NCBI GenBank assembly: GCA_037952775.1 | Contig: JBANAY010000003.1 | Span: 33,542,001-33,606,000 of the forward strand | Direction: 5' to 3' | Length of the DNA: 64,000 bases | Source of the DNA: Clonostachys chloroleuca | Lineage: Eukaryota > Ascomycota > Sordariomycetes > Hypocreales > Bionectriaceae | Part shown: positions 45,071-58,300 of the stretch, in pieces | How positions within the stretch are numbered: the stretch's first letter is position 1 | Layout of the letters: each line of letters opens with the position of its first letter | The notes under the pieces: model-generated | What the model was told of the DNA's origin: nothing | Seen by the model: only the letters and a program-made list of their open reading frames with translations | Databases searched by the model: none | Translations under genes and position numbers: made by a program

Positions 45071-46024
45071 CTAAGAATCCACCTCCATCTTGTCGGACTC
45101 GAGAGGCACCTCCTGCACACTGACGTACCGGCCAATTTCGCTCTTCTTGATAATCTTCTCGTTTAGGACGGCCGTTGTGCCTCTGGCGAACTTGTAGCTC
45201 TGCAGCTTGGGCGCCTTCTCGTTTGGCTTGATCAGGTTCCTCTTGAGCGTCGTCTTCTCCGGCGTGATGACGGCAACGTCGACGTTAGAGCCGGAGCCCA
45301 GGTCGTTCCAGATACCCGCCAGGATGGCCTGGCTGGCGAGCTCGACGGCCTCCTCCTGGGTGAGCTCGGCCTTCCACTTGGACTCGAAGACGCTCATGGC
45401 GGCCAGGCTGCCGCTGCCCATGGTGACGTAGGGGAGCTTGTCGGTGCTGCCGTGGGCGTGGACGGTGAAGAGGTGGGTGCCCGTGGGGTCGACCCCCGCG
45501 ACGACGAGGTAGGCGCCGATGTGGCCCTGATAGCGGAAGAGGTGCTGCTTGAGCATGGTCATGCAGGTGACGACGCGGGGCTTGCGTCCCGTGGACATGG
45601 CGTGCAGCTCGAGCTGGGAGGAGATGAGGGCCGTGGTGAACTCGGTGTCGGCGGCGGTGCCGGCGCCGGCGCACCAGATCTGGGGGGCGATGTAGTGAAG
45701 CTTCTCGCAGTTCTTGTCGGCGACGATGGGGCCCGATGTGGCTCTGGTGTCTGCGGCAATCTGTTCCGGGGGAGTGTTTGTAAGCTTCTGAGGCCGGTTG
45801 GGTGTGGTTTGCCATATCTATAGCCACGGAGGGGGAGGTTTGATGGGATGGGGGAATAGATTCATGCTGGGGCGGAGCGGCATGGCAGAGAAACGTACAA
45901 CAACACCTCCATCGAATATGCACCCTACAATCGTCGTTCCGGTGCTGGTAGCCTTAGGGAGAGGCATACCCTGTGCGTGGAGAGCCGCATTGCGGTTGTA
46001 GTTGGAGAAGTCGAAGCCAGGCAT
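45071..46024 (-). CDS. PUP1: 20S proteasome subunit beta2 (PUP1), 271 aa
   Basis: Exons 46024-45899 and 45760-45071, with a 138-bp intron that joins GGVV to [20 protein letters not shown]. The propeptide ends at Gly29 and autocatalytic cleavage would expose Thr30 of TTIVG as the active-site nucleophile. The body has [12 protein letters not shown] and the [12 protein letters not shown] block. The C-terminal extension that wraps the neighbouring beta3 subunit is present. Beta2 supplies trypsin-like activity. Length is as expected for the family. Confidence 0.94.
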
Positions 46025-46784
46025 CTTGAATAATTAGGCAAATGCCGTTCGACTTGGTCTCGAGCCCGAATTCGCCTTTGGGTACAATTTAAATAGATTA
46101 GCACCGTATCTGTTTGATATTGGTGTTGGACGAGTTTGGCGAAGCTGATATCCCCAATGTCGTTGTTCAGAGTCGGAGTTGGTTGGAGGGAGGTGGATGC
46201 TGGGGGGTATCGTTGGGTCAAGATGCTAGAAGGCAGAGCTGCTGATGACGAGGCTAAAAGCTGCCTTCAGAATGAGGTCCAGGGCACCGGGGCACTGTGG
46301 TGGTACCGGAGGGTGGATTCTGGTAGGCGGGCGAGCTATCCCCTGGAGCCTGGAGCCCAGTGACGCGATTGGCTGCATGCGCGCTGCACGGCCTGGAGCT
46401 GTTCTCCACGTGATGTCGTGACTAGTAGAGCTCCTGCCATCAAAAAAGTTGCTTCAGGTCCGTGCAAGCAGGTACGGACGGATAAGAGAGGCTCAAGAGC
46501 CCATTGTATGTCGCCCTTGCGAACACAAAGACTTCGAATCCCTGGACCTCGATCGATCCCATCCCTTTTTTCCACGATCGATATTGTGCACTTTGCGAAT
46601 TCCTCTGCAATCTCGACAGCATTTGGGGACCCTTCCCTGGGGTTTTAAAGATCCTGGCGCCTATCATCAGGTGAAGCGCGACGGTCGTCGAAAAAGAACC
46701 AAAATACCGGATTTTCTGTTCTCTTCATCTGCAGAAACGACCTATGACATCGGATTTGTTTAATTAGGCCATCCATCAGAGACC
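46025..46784. promoter_or_regulatory. Divergent promoter region PUP1 / NUP159
   Basis: 760 bp between divergent starts. Contains CCACGTGATG (CACGTG at 46407-46412). No canonical proteasome control element was seen. Reading frames inside show no motif. Confidence 0.4.
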
Positions 46785-49700
46785 ATGGCCTTCAGTTTTG
46801 GTAATTCCGGTGGCGCCCAGGCTGGGAATGCTGGAGGTGCAGCCTCAGGGCCTGAATTAGAGACCATCGCGACCGAGGTAGGTGTGATTTTGAAATGGTA
46901 CGATATTTGTTGTGCTTATTCACTGATTGTTTCTTCTCTCTGCACAGGAACTAGGATTTCTCTCTGTTGCCGGCGAGGCCAAAGTTCGCCTAACTTCGCT
47001 ATGGTCGCCTCTACCTACACCGACAGCGTCTCTGCTCGGTGTCGCGTCACGACGAGGTCTTGTTGCAGCCGCAGGACCTGACCATGTTATACTTGCGACA
47101 ACCGAATCCGTCCGCAAAGCCCTCGAGAACCCCAAGGAAGGCGAGTCGGAGATTCGGTCCTTCCAGCCTCAACTTAAGATGCCGCTCCCAATGCGGGTAT
47201 CCCAATTGGCATTTACGGCCGACGAAAACTATCTGATTCTGTCTGCGGAATCTGGAGGCGGTCTCGCTATCTATGAAGTTCAGAGTCTGCTGAATGGCTC
47301 CACAAGCTCCGTCTTCGAGCTTCCAACGAACGGAGAGTCGTTGCGACTACTAGCACCCAACCCGACGTCGGAAAAGGCCGAGCTTTGCGCCATTGTGACG
47401 ACCAACGGGAATCTTCACATGACGAATCTCAAGGAGAGGAAAATCAGCAATGTCCTCAAGAGCCAAGTGAGCTCTGTTAGCTGGAGTTCGAGGGGCAAGC
47501 AGTTATGCGCTGGCTTAGGAGACGGCACAATCCATCAGATGACCCCTGAAGGTGAAGCCAAGGCGGAAATCCCCAAAGCCCCGAATCTGGGAAATCACCA
47601 TGGTAAGAAATGACTGCTCATCATTTATGTTTCCTCTATCCGACATTGCAACTAAACTTACCAATATTGTAGTCTCTTGCTTGACATGGTTAGAAAATAA
47701 TCTGTGGTTGGCTATTTACACCTCCAACGATGAATCAGCCCCTTCATCAGTATACAATATCATTACCCGCACACCTCCTTCATCCTTTTCTTTCCAGAAG
47801 ATTTCCGACCCTATTGAACCTTTCGGAGCTGAGAAAGCCCCCCACCATTCAGTCCTCAGATTGAGGGACTTCCCTCCTGATATCCAGGACCTGCTCATCG
47901 TAGCCTCTACTGCATCGACAGACATCGGACTTCTGACCAGATCTAAGAAAGCTCTTGCTACTGATAAACCAGCCGATTCCATTACCGGAGTATTCGTCAC
48001 GACTGAACTTCTTGATGACAGCAAACGGCCTACGCTCCCTATGACGGATTCCATGGATGATTCTACCCCTATTGGAGTTGCTCTGGACCTTTCGAGCAAG
48101 GATAAGGTTTACAAACCTATCCCATCAGATGAAGAACTCGAAGAATCACCAAGCCCTCTTCCTGGACTGTGGGTGTTGACACACGAGGGTGTCCTTTGCC
48201 CATGGTGGCTTGTTTACACCGATTCGATCAGAAAGGGAACCCCATACCCCGGATTGGCTTCTTTAGATAACTCGGCGCCTTCACAGCCACCCTCGACTCC
48301 CTTTTCGTCGCACACTGGAATGTCAGGTCTGGGATCGACCTCGACTACAACACCCACCACCACTCCTGCCCCTGCATTTGGCTCTTCAAGCCAGCTAGGA
48401 GCCAAAACTTCGCCGTGGGGAGCAGCCTCGACCACGACTCCAACCCAACCCACCGCGACCTTTGGATCTAGTACATTCGGTAGCTCTCCCGCCCCCTCGG
48501 CCCCGGCGTTTGGAAAGCCAAGCACATTTGGGCAGTCATCTCAATTAGGGACGAGGTCTTCTCCCTGGGGAGCAGGAGCCGGATCAGGCTCCACCCCAGC
48601 CTTCGGACAGTCTGGGTTTTCATCCTTTGCAAACAAAAATACATCCACCTTTGGCTCCGGTGCGCAGCCCCCGGCCCAACCGCAGGCGCCGTCATCTGGA
48701 GGGTTTGCTAGCTTCAGCAGCCAGGGTGGATTTAGTTCCGTTGCCAACAACAATCCCGGCGGCAGCATCTTTGCTAGTTCCGGAAACCAGGCATCTGGAG
48801 GTTCTACCAGCGTTTTTGGATCTGGGTCATCTGGAAATGCTAGCTTCGGTGCCAAGACTGATAAACCTTCAGGTGGTCTGTTTGGTCAACCCTTCAAGCT
48901 TGAGAGCTCATTCAAGCCCGATCCGACTTCAGCTGCGGATAATGAAAAGCCTTCGACAACTTCGGGTAGTTCACTATTTGGCTCCGCATTTGGTTCAGCC
49001 CTGAACGACGCGAAGACTCAACCGGCCGAGTCAACAAAGGATGAGGATATGGATGCTGAGGATACAACCGAGCAAACACCCCAGGCAAAGCCTTCTACTT
49101 CTATATTTGGCTCACAAACTACTGTGGAATCAACAACTCCTACAACCACGCCAGCACCTCCGAAGTTTGGAATACCCTCGACGGCGCCCGGTAAATCCAT
49201 TTTTGGACAGCCTAGCATTGGCCTAGGATCTGGCGGAGGGTTATTTGGGTCCAAGAATGAGCCGGCCAAATCATCACCCTTTGGCGGATTGTTCGCTCAG
49301 AAGAAGCAAGTTGAACCTGAGACGCCCGAATCAAAGCCTGGAGAACAGGAACCACTACCACCGGACACCACGAGCAAATTGGTTTATCCTCTGGGTGACT
49401 CGTCTTCATCCTCCGCTACATCCAATGCGCCCACTGCTTCGTCCCAGTTTGCAGAAGCTCCTTTACCTCCCGACCCAGTAGCTACACCCAAGCCTACCAA
49501 GGATGGTGGCCTGAAAGAAGAGTCATCATCAGAGAAGAGCGCAGCTGGAGACGCACCTCTACCCCCTGATTTCGTGAAAGTCTCGAAACCCAAGGAAAGC
49601 TCCGTGGTCCCAGAGGCAGCTCCTTTGCCTCCTGATTTTGCCAGCCAAGCAAGACGCCCACCCCACAACCGCCTTCTATCTTCTCAGAAGCCAACGTGCC

Positions 49701-51293
49701 CAATACATCCTTTAAGACGGGGGCCCCCACTTCATTCCCAAGCTTTAACAGATCAAATGCCCCTCCTGCTCTTGATGACGATGAGGATGAGAGCGATTTC
49801 GAGGATGACAACGCTACCGAAGGAAGTGGCGTTGACGTTGCGAAGGATTTGAGTCCCAGCGCGAGCGGTCTTGGCCAGACTACAACTCCTGGTTTTACTC
49901 CCCAGAGCTCCTTTGGAGGTGTTAGCTCCAGCGTCACTAGTACAGCCATTGACCGGTCAAAGCCCCTCTTTGGAGAGCTCAGCCGTAACGCCCCCTATTT
50001 CCACGCCCGAATGCAGGCAGCCCTCGTTCTCCAAGCCCTGTCCGCGCAATTCCTGGTCGCATGCTGCGGAACGATACCAGATCAGTGAGCGCGCCTGGAA
50101 TGGCATCACAGATAGTAGGACATCAAACTCAGTCACAGTTAAGAGGGTCAATTACCAGCCGAGAAACCAATGCGAATGCTGAAGATCATTTCTTGGCACA
50201 AAATAGAAAACTGAGGGCGCGGCAAGAGGCGGAAGAGACACAACCCCTTGTCGATGAGGAGGATGATGAGGTGCAGAAGATCCTGGCTTCGGAAGTCGAT
50301 GGTACGTTGGCTCTGGATGAGTTCATTGCTCATACAAACACAGGTCCTCCTGCCGGGGAAAGCATTCCTTCACAAGTTGAGGCTGTTTACCGAGATATCA
50401 ATTCTATGATTGATACGGTTGGATTGAATGCACGATCTGTCAAAGCCTTTGTCAAGGGGCATACGGAAAACAGAAAGGAGGGAGGTCGAACTAAAGAGGA
50501 TCTTGAAATTCCTGATGATTGGGTGCTTTGCGAGGTTGACGAGCTGGGAAGAGTTTTGGAGGATGACCTCTATGGCGAGTTGGAGAACGGGCGTGTCCGA
50601 AATCTTGAAGAAAAGATTGAAGCCTGCCAAGATTTGACGCGAGATATGCATCGACTACGAGCTAAGCAGGAGGATCTCAAGAAGATTATCGCGGCAAGAC
50701 TGGACCCTGATCAGAAAGCAGCGACTCAATCTCTGCCGCTCAGTGCTGAACAAACCACGCAGCAAAACGAACTTCGCCGCGAATTCACCAATTTCTCCAA
50801 GCTCTTAGCTGAGACCGAAGAGACACTCACACTGCTCAAGGCTAAATTGGCATCAGTTTCAGGAACTACTGGAAGAGGGAACACCAACATGCCAACAGTT
50901 GATGCTGTCATGCGAACCATCACCAAGATGACCTCCATGGTAGAGAAGCGAAGCGGGGATATCGATGTGCTAGAGAATCAGCTTCGCAAGGTCCGCCTCA
51001 GCACTCCTATCCGTGAAGGGTCACCTGCGGCAACTCCCCAGAACCGAAGGAGCGTCCTCTTCTCCCCTGATTCTACACCAGCTCGAACACTCCGCCATAG
51101 CTATAATGCCAGCGTGGGATCAATTGGAAGCCCAGCCCGGGCAACGCCCAGGAAGAAGTTGAGTGGGTTCAGCAAAGAGGAAAAGGGAGACCTCATGGAC
51201 AAACGGGCCCGCCGACAAGCAGTACTGGACAAGTTGAAATCCAGCGTGGAGAAGAAAGGCGTTAGTGTTTGGAACATGGAAGATATCGAATAA
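46785..51293 (+). CDS. NUP159: Nucleoporin NUP159 (NUP214 homologue), with two apparent frameshifts
   Basis: Exons 46785-46877, 46948-47602 and 47673-51293. The N-terminal beta-propeller (residues about 30-460) includes LGVASRRGLVAAAGPDHVI, VSQLAFTADENYLILS and the late GVLCPWWLVYTDSIRKG. A long FG region follows with many FGSS, GxFGS and SxFG repeats. The C-terminal 400 residues are coiled coil (AEDHFLAQNRKLRARQEAEE, EKIEACQDLTRDMHRLRA) and serve to anchor it in the NUP82 complex. On the cytoplasmic face of the pore it docks DBP5 for mRNA export. The frame breaks at the C-run 49661-49664 (after ASQARRPP) and at the C-run 49991-49995 (after LSRNAP). One base at each gives a continuous protein of 1456 aa. 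Confidence 0.93.
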
Positions 51294-51744
51294 GTAATCC
51301 GCGGGCGCCAGTGCAATGCACGATTTATTGTTAGTTAGTTTTCTCCGTCTTCTTTTTTGCATGGGTCCGGAGAGATGGGAATGACAGGGAATCACATATA
51401 TGTAGTTTAGATAGTAGAAATTGGAGCATCAATCGCATTGACGTTGGATCAAGCGGTAGACAAGACACGCAGTCATATGCACATTGACACACATTGACAC
51501 ACACTAGCACACACCATCTTTTCTTTGGTTGTATTGCATGATGCGGGTCCCATAGCTTCCCGAATCAGACGTGACAAAGCTAGATGCTCGGTGAGAACCC
51601 AGTTTCCAAACCGGAACAGGCTAGCGCCGTTTTCACCGAGATCTCCCAGCCGGTAGCCTAGAAAGTTGGAGGGGCATCAAAAAATTTCCCAGTGTGACAT
51701 CTTGCCTGCAAGCTCTCGACCATCATAATCATCCTGCAATTGCG
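51294..51744. other. Intergenic NUP159 - RPAC1
   Basis: Short spacer with a CACATTGACA-type simple repeat at about 51480-51515. Promoter of RPAC1. Confidence 0.5.
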
Positions 51745-52941
51745 ATGGCCCCCTCAACGAAAGCGCAATGGGCGCAGCCTCCCAGCCAGGAAGAACTAGA
51801 GCGCCGGAATGTAAGCTGGATTTTCCCTTCGAAAACAACTGGCAAACATTTCAAAGACTAATTCAAATTTTGTCTTCCGCAGACGGTGAACATTAACAAA
51901 GAAACGGTCACCAACACAGTATCGACCGATTTCCCCGGCCACTTCCCCGGAGAAGACCACGCCTTCTCAATTGATCGATTCCAGTCTGGCTTTGACATCA
52001 CTTTCCACCAGAACGATCAATTCCACGCCTCTTTCTCCCTCGTCGGCATTGACGCCTCTCTCGCCAATGCCTTCCGCCGCATCCTGATTGCCGAGATCCC
52101 AACACTAGCGATCGAGAACGTATTCATAACAAACAACACTTCCGTCATTCAGGATGAGGTCCTTGCCCACCGACTAGGACTGATTCCCTTCAAGGGCGGT
52201 CGCGAAGGTCTGCGCAACTTCCTACGGTTCCACAAGAAGGGCGAGGACGCCCAGGACTACGACACAGTCCAGCTGGACCTCAATGTGACCTGCACCGTAA
52301 ATACCGACGCCGCGCAAAACGAGACGGACCCCCTCAAGGCCTACCACAACGCCCATGTCTATGCCAAGGACATCACCTTCACCCCCCAGGGCCGGCAAGA
52401 TCAATACTTCTCGGGCGAGGACGCAATCGTCCCCGTCAACCCAGACATCCTCATCGCCAAGATGCGCCCCCGGCAGACCATCGAGCTCTCCATGTACATG
52501 AACCTGGGTGTTGGCTCCGACCATTCCAAGTTCTCTCCCGTCGCCACCGCCTCATACCGCTTGATGCCGACGATCAAGATCACGAAACCCATCATCGGCG
52601 CTGACGCGCAGAAGTTCGCCAAGTGCTTCCCCGAAGGCGTCATCGGGCTGGAGAAGGTCTCGAAGAAGGAGGCGGGGCAGCGGGGCAGCGGCTACGAGGG
52701 TCACGCTGGAGAACTCAAGGCCGTCGTCGTCGACCCTATGAGAGACACAGTCAGCAGGGAGTGTCTGCGACACGAAGAGTTCGAGGGCAAGGTGCAGCTG
52801 GGACGAAGGAGGGACCACTTCATCTTCTCCGTCGAGAGCACGGGGCAGTGGGACAGCGACGAGCTGTTCCTGGAGGCAGTGAAGAAGCTGAAGCAGAAGT
52901 GCAAGAAGCTCGAAGACCAGGTTGACAATATGGTTCGGTAG
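51745..52941 (+). CDS. RPC40: DNA-directed RNA polymerases I and III subunit RPAC1 (AC40), 374 aa
   Basis: Exon 1 51745-51810 encodes the first 22 residues; exon 2 runs 51883-52941 after a 72-bp intron. The alpha-like signature is clear: FSLVGIDASLANAFRRILIAEIPTLAIE, then NNTSVIQDEVLAHRLGLIPF. The insert domain and the C-terminal dimerisation helix (ELFLEAVKKLKQKCKKLEDQ) complete the family plan. It pairs with AC19 to nucleate assembly of Pol I and Pol III. Length and ends agree with the family. Confidence 0.94.
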
Positions 52942-53416
52942 AAGTAGCCGAGAGTTGCCCTTTTTTTCGAGCGCCTTCATTTTGTTCCACACACACATAC
53001 ACACTGTCTTTGCTGCATCGGGAGAACTTGGAAGAGCCTTCAAATTTTGATATGTATATTGGACTCAGTTCGCATCTTTCTTTTGTCACTGTGCTGTTAT
53101 TCTTAGGTGTTCGCAGGGTAGATAGACAAGAAAAAAAGGGAATGATACCATGATACTTAAGACTCCAGCGCTTCCTATTCCCCCCTCTCCGCATAAATGA
53201 TGTTTCTCCTTTTTTCGTCTATTTTTTTTCGTTACTCATTTTCAGAATCAAAGTTAGCCCGAAACGCCAAAAAAAAAAAAAAAAAAAAAAAAAAAGGGAT
53301 ATGTTATTGATGTTTGTAAGAATGCCCACAACTCCCAGCAAATGCCTTCCCCACTATGCCCTGTGCTTGCCAAAAAAGAAAAAGGAGAGACGCATATGGA
53401 CTTGCTAAATGTCTAC
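52942..53416. other. Intergenic between convergent genes, with a 27-A tract
   Basis: 3' UTR space of RPAC1 and UBA3. Holds an uninterrupted run of 27 A at 53269-53295 and several T runs. Confidence 0.6.
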
Positions 53417-55010
53417 TCAAGACTTGAAAACAAGGTAGAAGGTGAACTCGAGAGGGAAGGCCGGGTCGGTGACGACAATCTCCTGCCTGTTCTCGAGGCC
53501 AAGCTCGGTGAGGGACTTGGCGAGGTTGGGCCGGGTCCTCTCCTCCAGGCTGGGGGGGAACTGCATGTAGAGAGTCTTCCCCTCGGCCCGGACCGAGGGC
53601 TTCTTAAGCTGCGCCTCGGGCCGCACGGCGAGGGAGTCCAGGAGGGCCTGGAGGGTGGTGTCTGGGTCGACCTCGAGGGGCCTGGACTGCTTGCCGCAAA
53701 CGGGGCAGTCCGGCTTCTGCTCGTGCTTGAAGGTGTAGGTGTAGATGCTGTCGTTGCCCGAGTACATCATGTAGTTGTTCTCGAACCCCAGGCAGGGCGC
53801 GGCGGACGTGGCGAGCTTGAAGGCCTCGTTGCAGCACGCGGCGGCGATGATGGCGTTGGTGGAGGCAATGGCGGGGATGATATTCTTGATAGTGCCCTGG
53901 GTGAGCGAGTAGGTGACCCCCGGAATGTTGAACTCCTGGGCGCGGGTGAGGGCCTTCTTGTAGAGCCAGGTAACGTGCTCCGGGTCGTCCTTGTCGAGCT
54001 GGGGGAAGGGCTTCTCCTCGTCCCAGGCGATGACGTGGGCCCACTCGATGCAGTGCTCAGGCTGCCGCGGGATGGAGGCGATGGTGCAGAGCGGCACGGC
54101 GGCCCTGGGCGCGTGCATGTCCAGCTGGCACTCGATGCATGAGGTGATGGTTGGCAGGATCACCCGGGCCTGGCCCTTGAAGCCCTCGGTGCCGCCGTCG
54201 ACGAGGGGTTTGATGTTGTCGGGGTCATCGGACCCGTCCTCGGCAATCGAGACCAGCATGGCGTTTATCCATCTTCGAGCTTCGATGCTGTCAAGCCCGC
54301 AGATAACAAGCTGGAACTGCTTGTAGAAGCTCTCGTCAAAGTCCTGGATGCGATTATTGTAGGCGGTAATCTTCACGCCTTTGACCCTCTGCTCGACAAA
54401 CCGTGCTGCCACTTCTGCCTTGTACTTCCCGACGTCCGACTTCCTGAACAAGAATTGGCGGTTGAGGTTGGATATATCAATTGTGTCTGAAGAGGAAAAA
54501 GTATCAGCTGGAAATGTGTTCCTGTTTGAGGCCAGAGTGATGCTCACCCATGTCAATAACGTGAATGTCCCTGAAATGGGACATGGCCAAGTTCTTAAGG
54601 ATTTCACATCCTAGACCACCGGCGCCTCTGCAATCATAGAGTATTGTTTAGCTGTTATACCCTTCGTGTGGTGGTCTCGGGCATGGAACGAAGGGGAGAT
54701 GGGGAGCATCGCACATTACCCTGTTGATGGCTTGTTAGCAGCTGCAGGCGAACATGCCGACCTTGCGTCAGCAGCAGAGAAGGGGCGGGAACGTACAAGA
54801 TCTTCATCTTTTCGAAATTCGCCAGCGATTCTTCGTCCGCGGCGCTGGGATCGGTGAACGGGCCTGGGTTCCGGCGGATCTGGTCGAGCAGTCGCCTGCG
54901 GACGGGCTCCGTTAGCTACCGTCACCAAAGAGCTACATTGGTGAGCTTGCTTACCACCTGGCTGTCTCGTTGGTTGGCTCAACATGAGCCAGATTCTGTG
55001 TGGCAGCCAT
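53417..55010 (-). CDS. UBA3: NEDD8-activating enzyme E1 catalytic subunit UBA3, six exons including a 6-nt microexon, 436 aa
   Basis: Exons 55010-54955, 54895-54797, 54720-54715, 54627-54548 and 54486-53417 (five pieces; the third is the microexon). The ATP-binding motif [17 protein letters not shown] only forms if the hexamer GGTAAT at 54720-54715, flanked by CAACAG and GTGCGA, is spliced in. Further hallmarks: [35 protein letters not shown], zinc-binding CIEC and CPVC pairs, and the catalytic Cys in [19 protein letters not shown]-terminal ubiquitin-fold domain binds UBC12. It activates the ubiquitin-like NEDD8/RUB1 for cullin modification. All joins preserve frame: 56+99+6+80+1070 nt. Confidence 0.93.
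54715..54720 (-). other. UBA3: 6-nt microexon of UBA3
   Basis: Without it the flanking exons still join in frame but give KIL-GAGG. With it they give KILVIGAGG, the conserved strand before the Gly-rich loop. The upstream intron (76 nt) has a GCTAAC branch and CAACAG acceptor; the downstream intron (87 nt) has donor GTGCGA and branch GCTAAAC. Confidence 0.8.
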
Positions 55011-55357
55011 TTTTTTCTAGGTGGTAGAATCTGAATTGGTGTCGACGGGTTATATCTGTTGTACCAAAGAAGGTACTAAAGGACAGACAGGCCTCGATCT
55101 CATGCGCCTCGAGAGTTGGGAGGGGATGGATAGGCAGCCGTGCATTCGGTGAGCAATGGTGCGGGTCGGTGAGTTCGGTGGATGTGGGGTAGCTCGCAAG
55201 CTCTCCCACAGCCCCAGCAAGAAACAAGAAAGTACACTCTTCTTCGTCTCTCAAAGCTTTATTTTGGTCCTCTTCTTTTCAGACTATTCGGTATGATTAA
55301 ATAAGGCGAAGCTCGGCATTCTTTCCGTCCTGTGCTGTTGATGGCGTTCGAGCAACA
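55011..55357. other. Divergent promoter region UBA3 / TEL2
   Basis: 347 bp between divergent starts; no gene. No clear named motif. Confidence 0.5.
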
Positions 55358-58300
55358 ATGGACGAGCTTCTCACGCCGATCAGCACCACTTACCTGAAGC
55401 CGAAGGTGGCAGAGGCACCACTTCTCACCGAAGTTACGTCTCAGAACAAGCAAATTACTCCAGCTGCCTCGGCTGCTAGTAAAATAAATTCTCCCGACGA
55501 AGCTTTAGACACGCTCAAGAACCAGCCGAGTTATGACGCTCTGCTTGCCACCCTGGAATTTCTCACCAACAGTGAAGGTTCAAAGAACAGCAATTTTAGT
55601 CTTCACATACCAAGTCCGAAGAGCGCGGCTATAGTGAAGATATTTGTGACTGAGATTGCGCACAACTATTGGCCGCTATTCTCTGCTTCCGGCGATGGCG
55701 ACACAAACGACACGCTTCGCCCTAAAGAAGCGTTTGTCAGCTGCCTCAGCAGTGTCACAGGAGTCAACGCTATCTTATCACATATGGGAGCTTTGGTAAA
55801 CGAGGTGAAAAGTAGTAGCAAAGGAATCTCTCGCTCTGACTTGACCCTTCATCTGGAGATTTTTCTCGACCTTCTTTCTACAATCCTTGGCGGCGACCAT
55901 GCAGCCCAGCAGTTATGGACGACATCTACAAAAGAGCTCACAAACGAAATATTAAAGAAGGGTCAAACCCAAACATTCGTCTCTTTATTGACAAACGGAC
56001 GTATTGTGTCAGTTACTGCTGAAGCTCTTACTCTTGTATGGGAGGGGCAACTCCGCAATATTCCTAGATGGACTGCTGATGGGCTGGAGTATACTCTGTG
56101 GCTTGGACGAAACGCAATCCGTTGGGCAAAGTTGGAGACTTCAGATACAGAAATGCAAATTTGCTCTGATCTAGTGCTGAGGGGAGGCTCGCTGGGCTAT
56201 GCTGGTAAGCAAATTCCTACCCAAAATTCAGCCTAGTCGTCTTGGAACTAACATAGTTGACTCTACTCTCTCCCGTCTCTAGAGAGGCTGTTCAAATTCA
56301 TCATTGACGATATATTACTTACCAATGGAGTCGATCCGAATATCTTTATCAAATTACTATTAAGCCAACTACAAGCGGCAAGGAAGGTGCTTCACATTCT
56401 CCTGGACCATTTATCAAACAGATTCTTAGACCGTCTACAGCCTAAAGATCCATCCGCAACTTCAATCATTTCGGCGGCTGCCGGTGTTATTGACTCTGTG
56501 ATCCAAGGCGATAGAGTGAGAGAATCTCATCTAATAAAGTGGTGTTCCTCCTCGTCCGGAGCAGGTGTCGGGCACGGGGTTGGGATCAGAAGGGCAGTCC
56601 TAGCCGCCCTCTCCAAAAACAAAGAAAACATCAGAACTGTCCTAGAGAAGTCGGTGTCTCAGTTCGGCGATGAGCTATATATTAAACACGCCGCTATCCT
56701 GCAGCAAAATGGTAAGTGAGGTCGATTTCGAGACAAATTTACTGATGTTCTAACTTGCATTCTCTAGTTCACACGGAGATATTACTTCTCAGTGCTGGGT
56801 ACGTTTCTCGATCATTGCCAATTAAACTGGCAATTTTGCTCAGGTCGGCGCCATACTTACGAGCCATCTCCAACCGCATCGCTGCAACACAGAGTCGTGC
56901 TCGATTCCTTGGCATGGTTGTCGGCGAAACCCTCTCAGGTCTAGTTGACAACAGTGATAACAAGCTCGATTTCCACATGGATGACATGGAGTTTGCGGAT
57001 ATGGTAAGTCTCAAGGAACTATCCAAGATTTCGGACAGTATTGGACCTGCAGAGCCGCTTCTCTCAGCTCGCCAGGAATCTCCTCCCCAGCTACAACCGA
57101 CCACAACATCAAAGAAAGTGCCAAAGAGAAAGCCAAAGCCAACTTCACCTATTGTTCAACCTAAGTCTATCATTCAAGAAATAGATTCTTCCGGGGAGGA
57201 AGATGAAGACGAGGATTTGGTACCATATGCCAAGCACTCGGATCCAGAAGACTCAGATGATGACCCGACACTCATTCAGCGAAACCGGGTGAAACCACCA
57301 GTTTACATTCGCGATCTGATAGCCTTTTTCCGGGACTCGGAGTCCTACGATAAACAAAACCTGGCCCTACAAACAGCTCCATCGCTTATCCGACGAAAAG
57401 CCAACTATGGTGCCGAAGTCAGCTCGCACGCGGACGAGCTGGCAGGTTTACTCGTGGGTTTACAGGACAAGTTTGATATAGAAGAATTCCACGGCCTTCG
57501 GCAACAGAGCATGATTGCTCTGATTGTCTCGCAACCCAAGACGATGGCTCCTTGGTTCGCGCGCACATATTTCGAGGGCGACTATTCCCTAGCTCAGCGC
57601 ACTGAGATAATAGTTGCGCTAGGTCTCTCGTCACGAGAGCTTGCTGGATACGATATCTCCCAGTACCAATCGTCCGCATTGTTCCCCTCAAAGAAGCTGC
57701 CAGAGAAGATCGAGCAGCTCTACATCAGCGAGGTAAAGGCCGAGGATCATTCACCCGCCTCAAGCCTCAAGCCATTGCCGCCTACAGCCCTCGACAGCAT
57801 CGCAACTTCGGTTACGTCCGCGTTCCTCGAACCACTAGCAGCAGAGGCTGCGGACACAGCCACCGGGCCCGACGTACTGAAGCTGCAGACGTTCACTGCC
57901 AGGTACAAGTCCAAATCCGCAAAGCGGCCCCGCGTCCGAGCCATCCCAAACACCACAGCCGGCCTTCTCGCATCGTCCTTCTTCTCGCCGCTCACCGCTC
58001 ATTTCAGTGTGGCTCTGCATTCCCGCAGGCCAATGATCTTGAACCCGGCTCTTCTCGGGCTCTACCTGCAAACCCTTGGTATAATCGTCCACGCCGCCGG
58101 CCCATCGACCCTCTCCCTCCCACAGCTGACCTCGGAGCTGTGGTCTCTCCTCCTGGGAACCAGGCAGCACGTGGCCGGGGATCTCGGCGCGCTGAAGGGG
58201 TGGTTCGTCGCGATGGCTGCCCTGATAGAGGTCAATGAGGGCGACATGCGCCGGCTCTGCCAGGAGCTGGGGAGAGAAGTGGTCGAGACGCGGGAGTGGG

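Noticed and set aside
53342..54142. 266-codon open frame on the + strand
   Set aside because: Exact antisense of the GC-rich UBA3 coding region; Gly/Glu/Val-rich composition is a codon-bias mirror image.
56799..56843. Possible 45-nt intron in TEL2 (GTACGT...CTCAG, in frame)
   Set aside because: Its translation (GYVSRSLPIKLAILLR) continues the pattern expected before the SRARFLGMVVG block, and 45 nt would be very short for an intron here.
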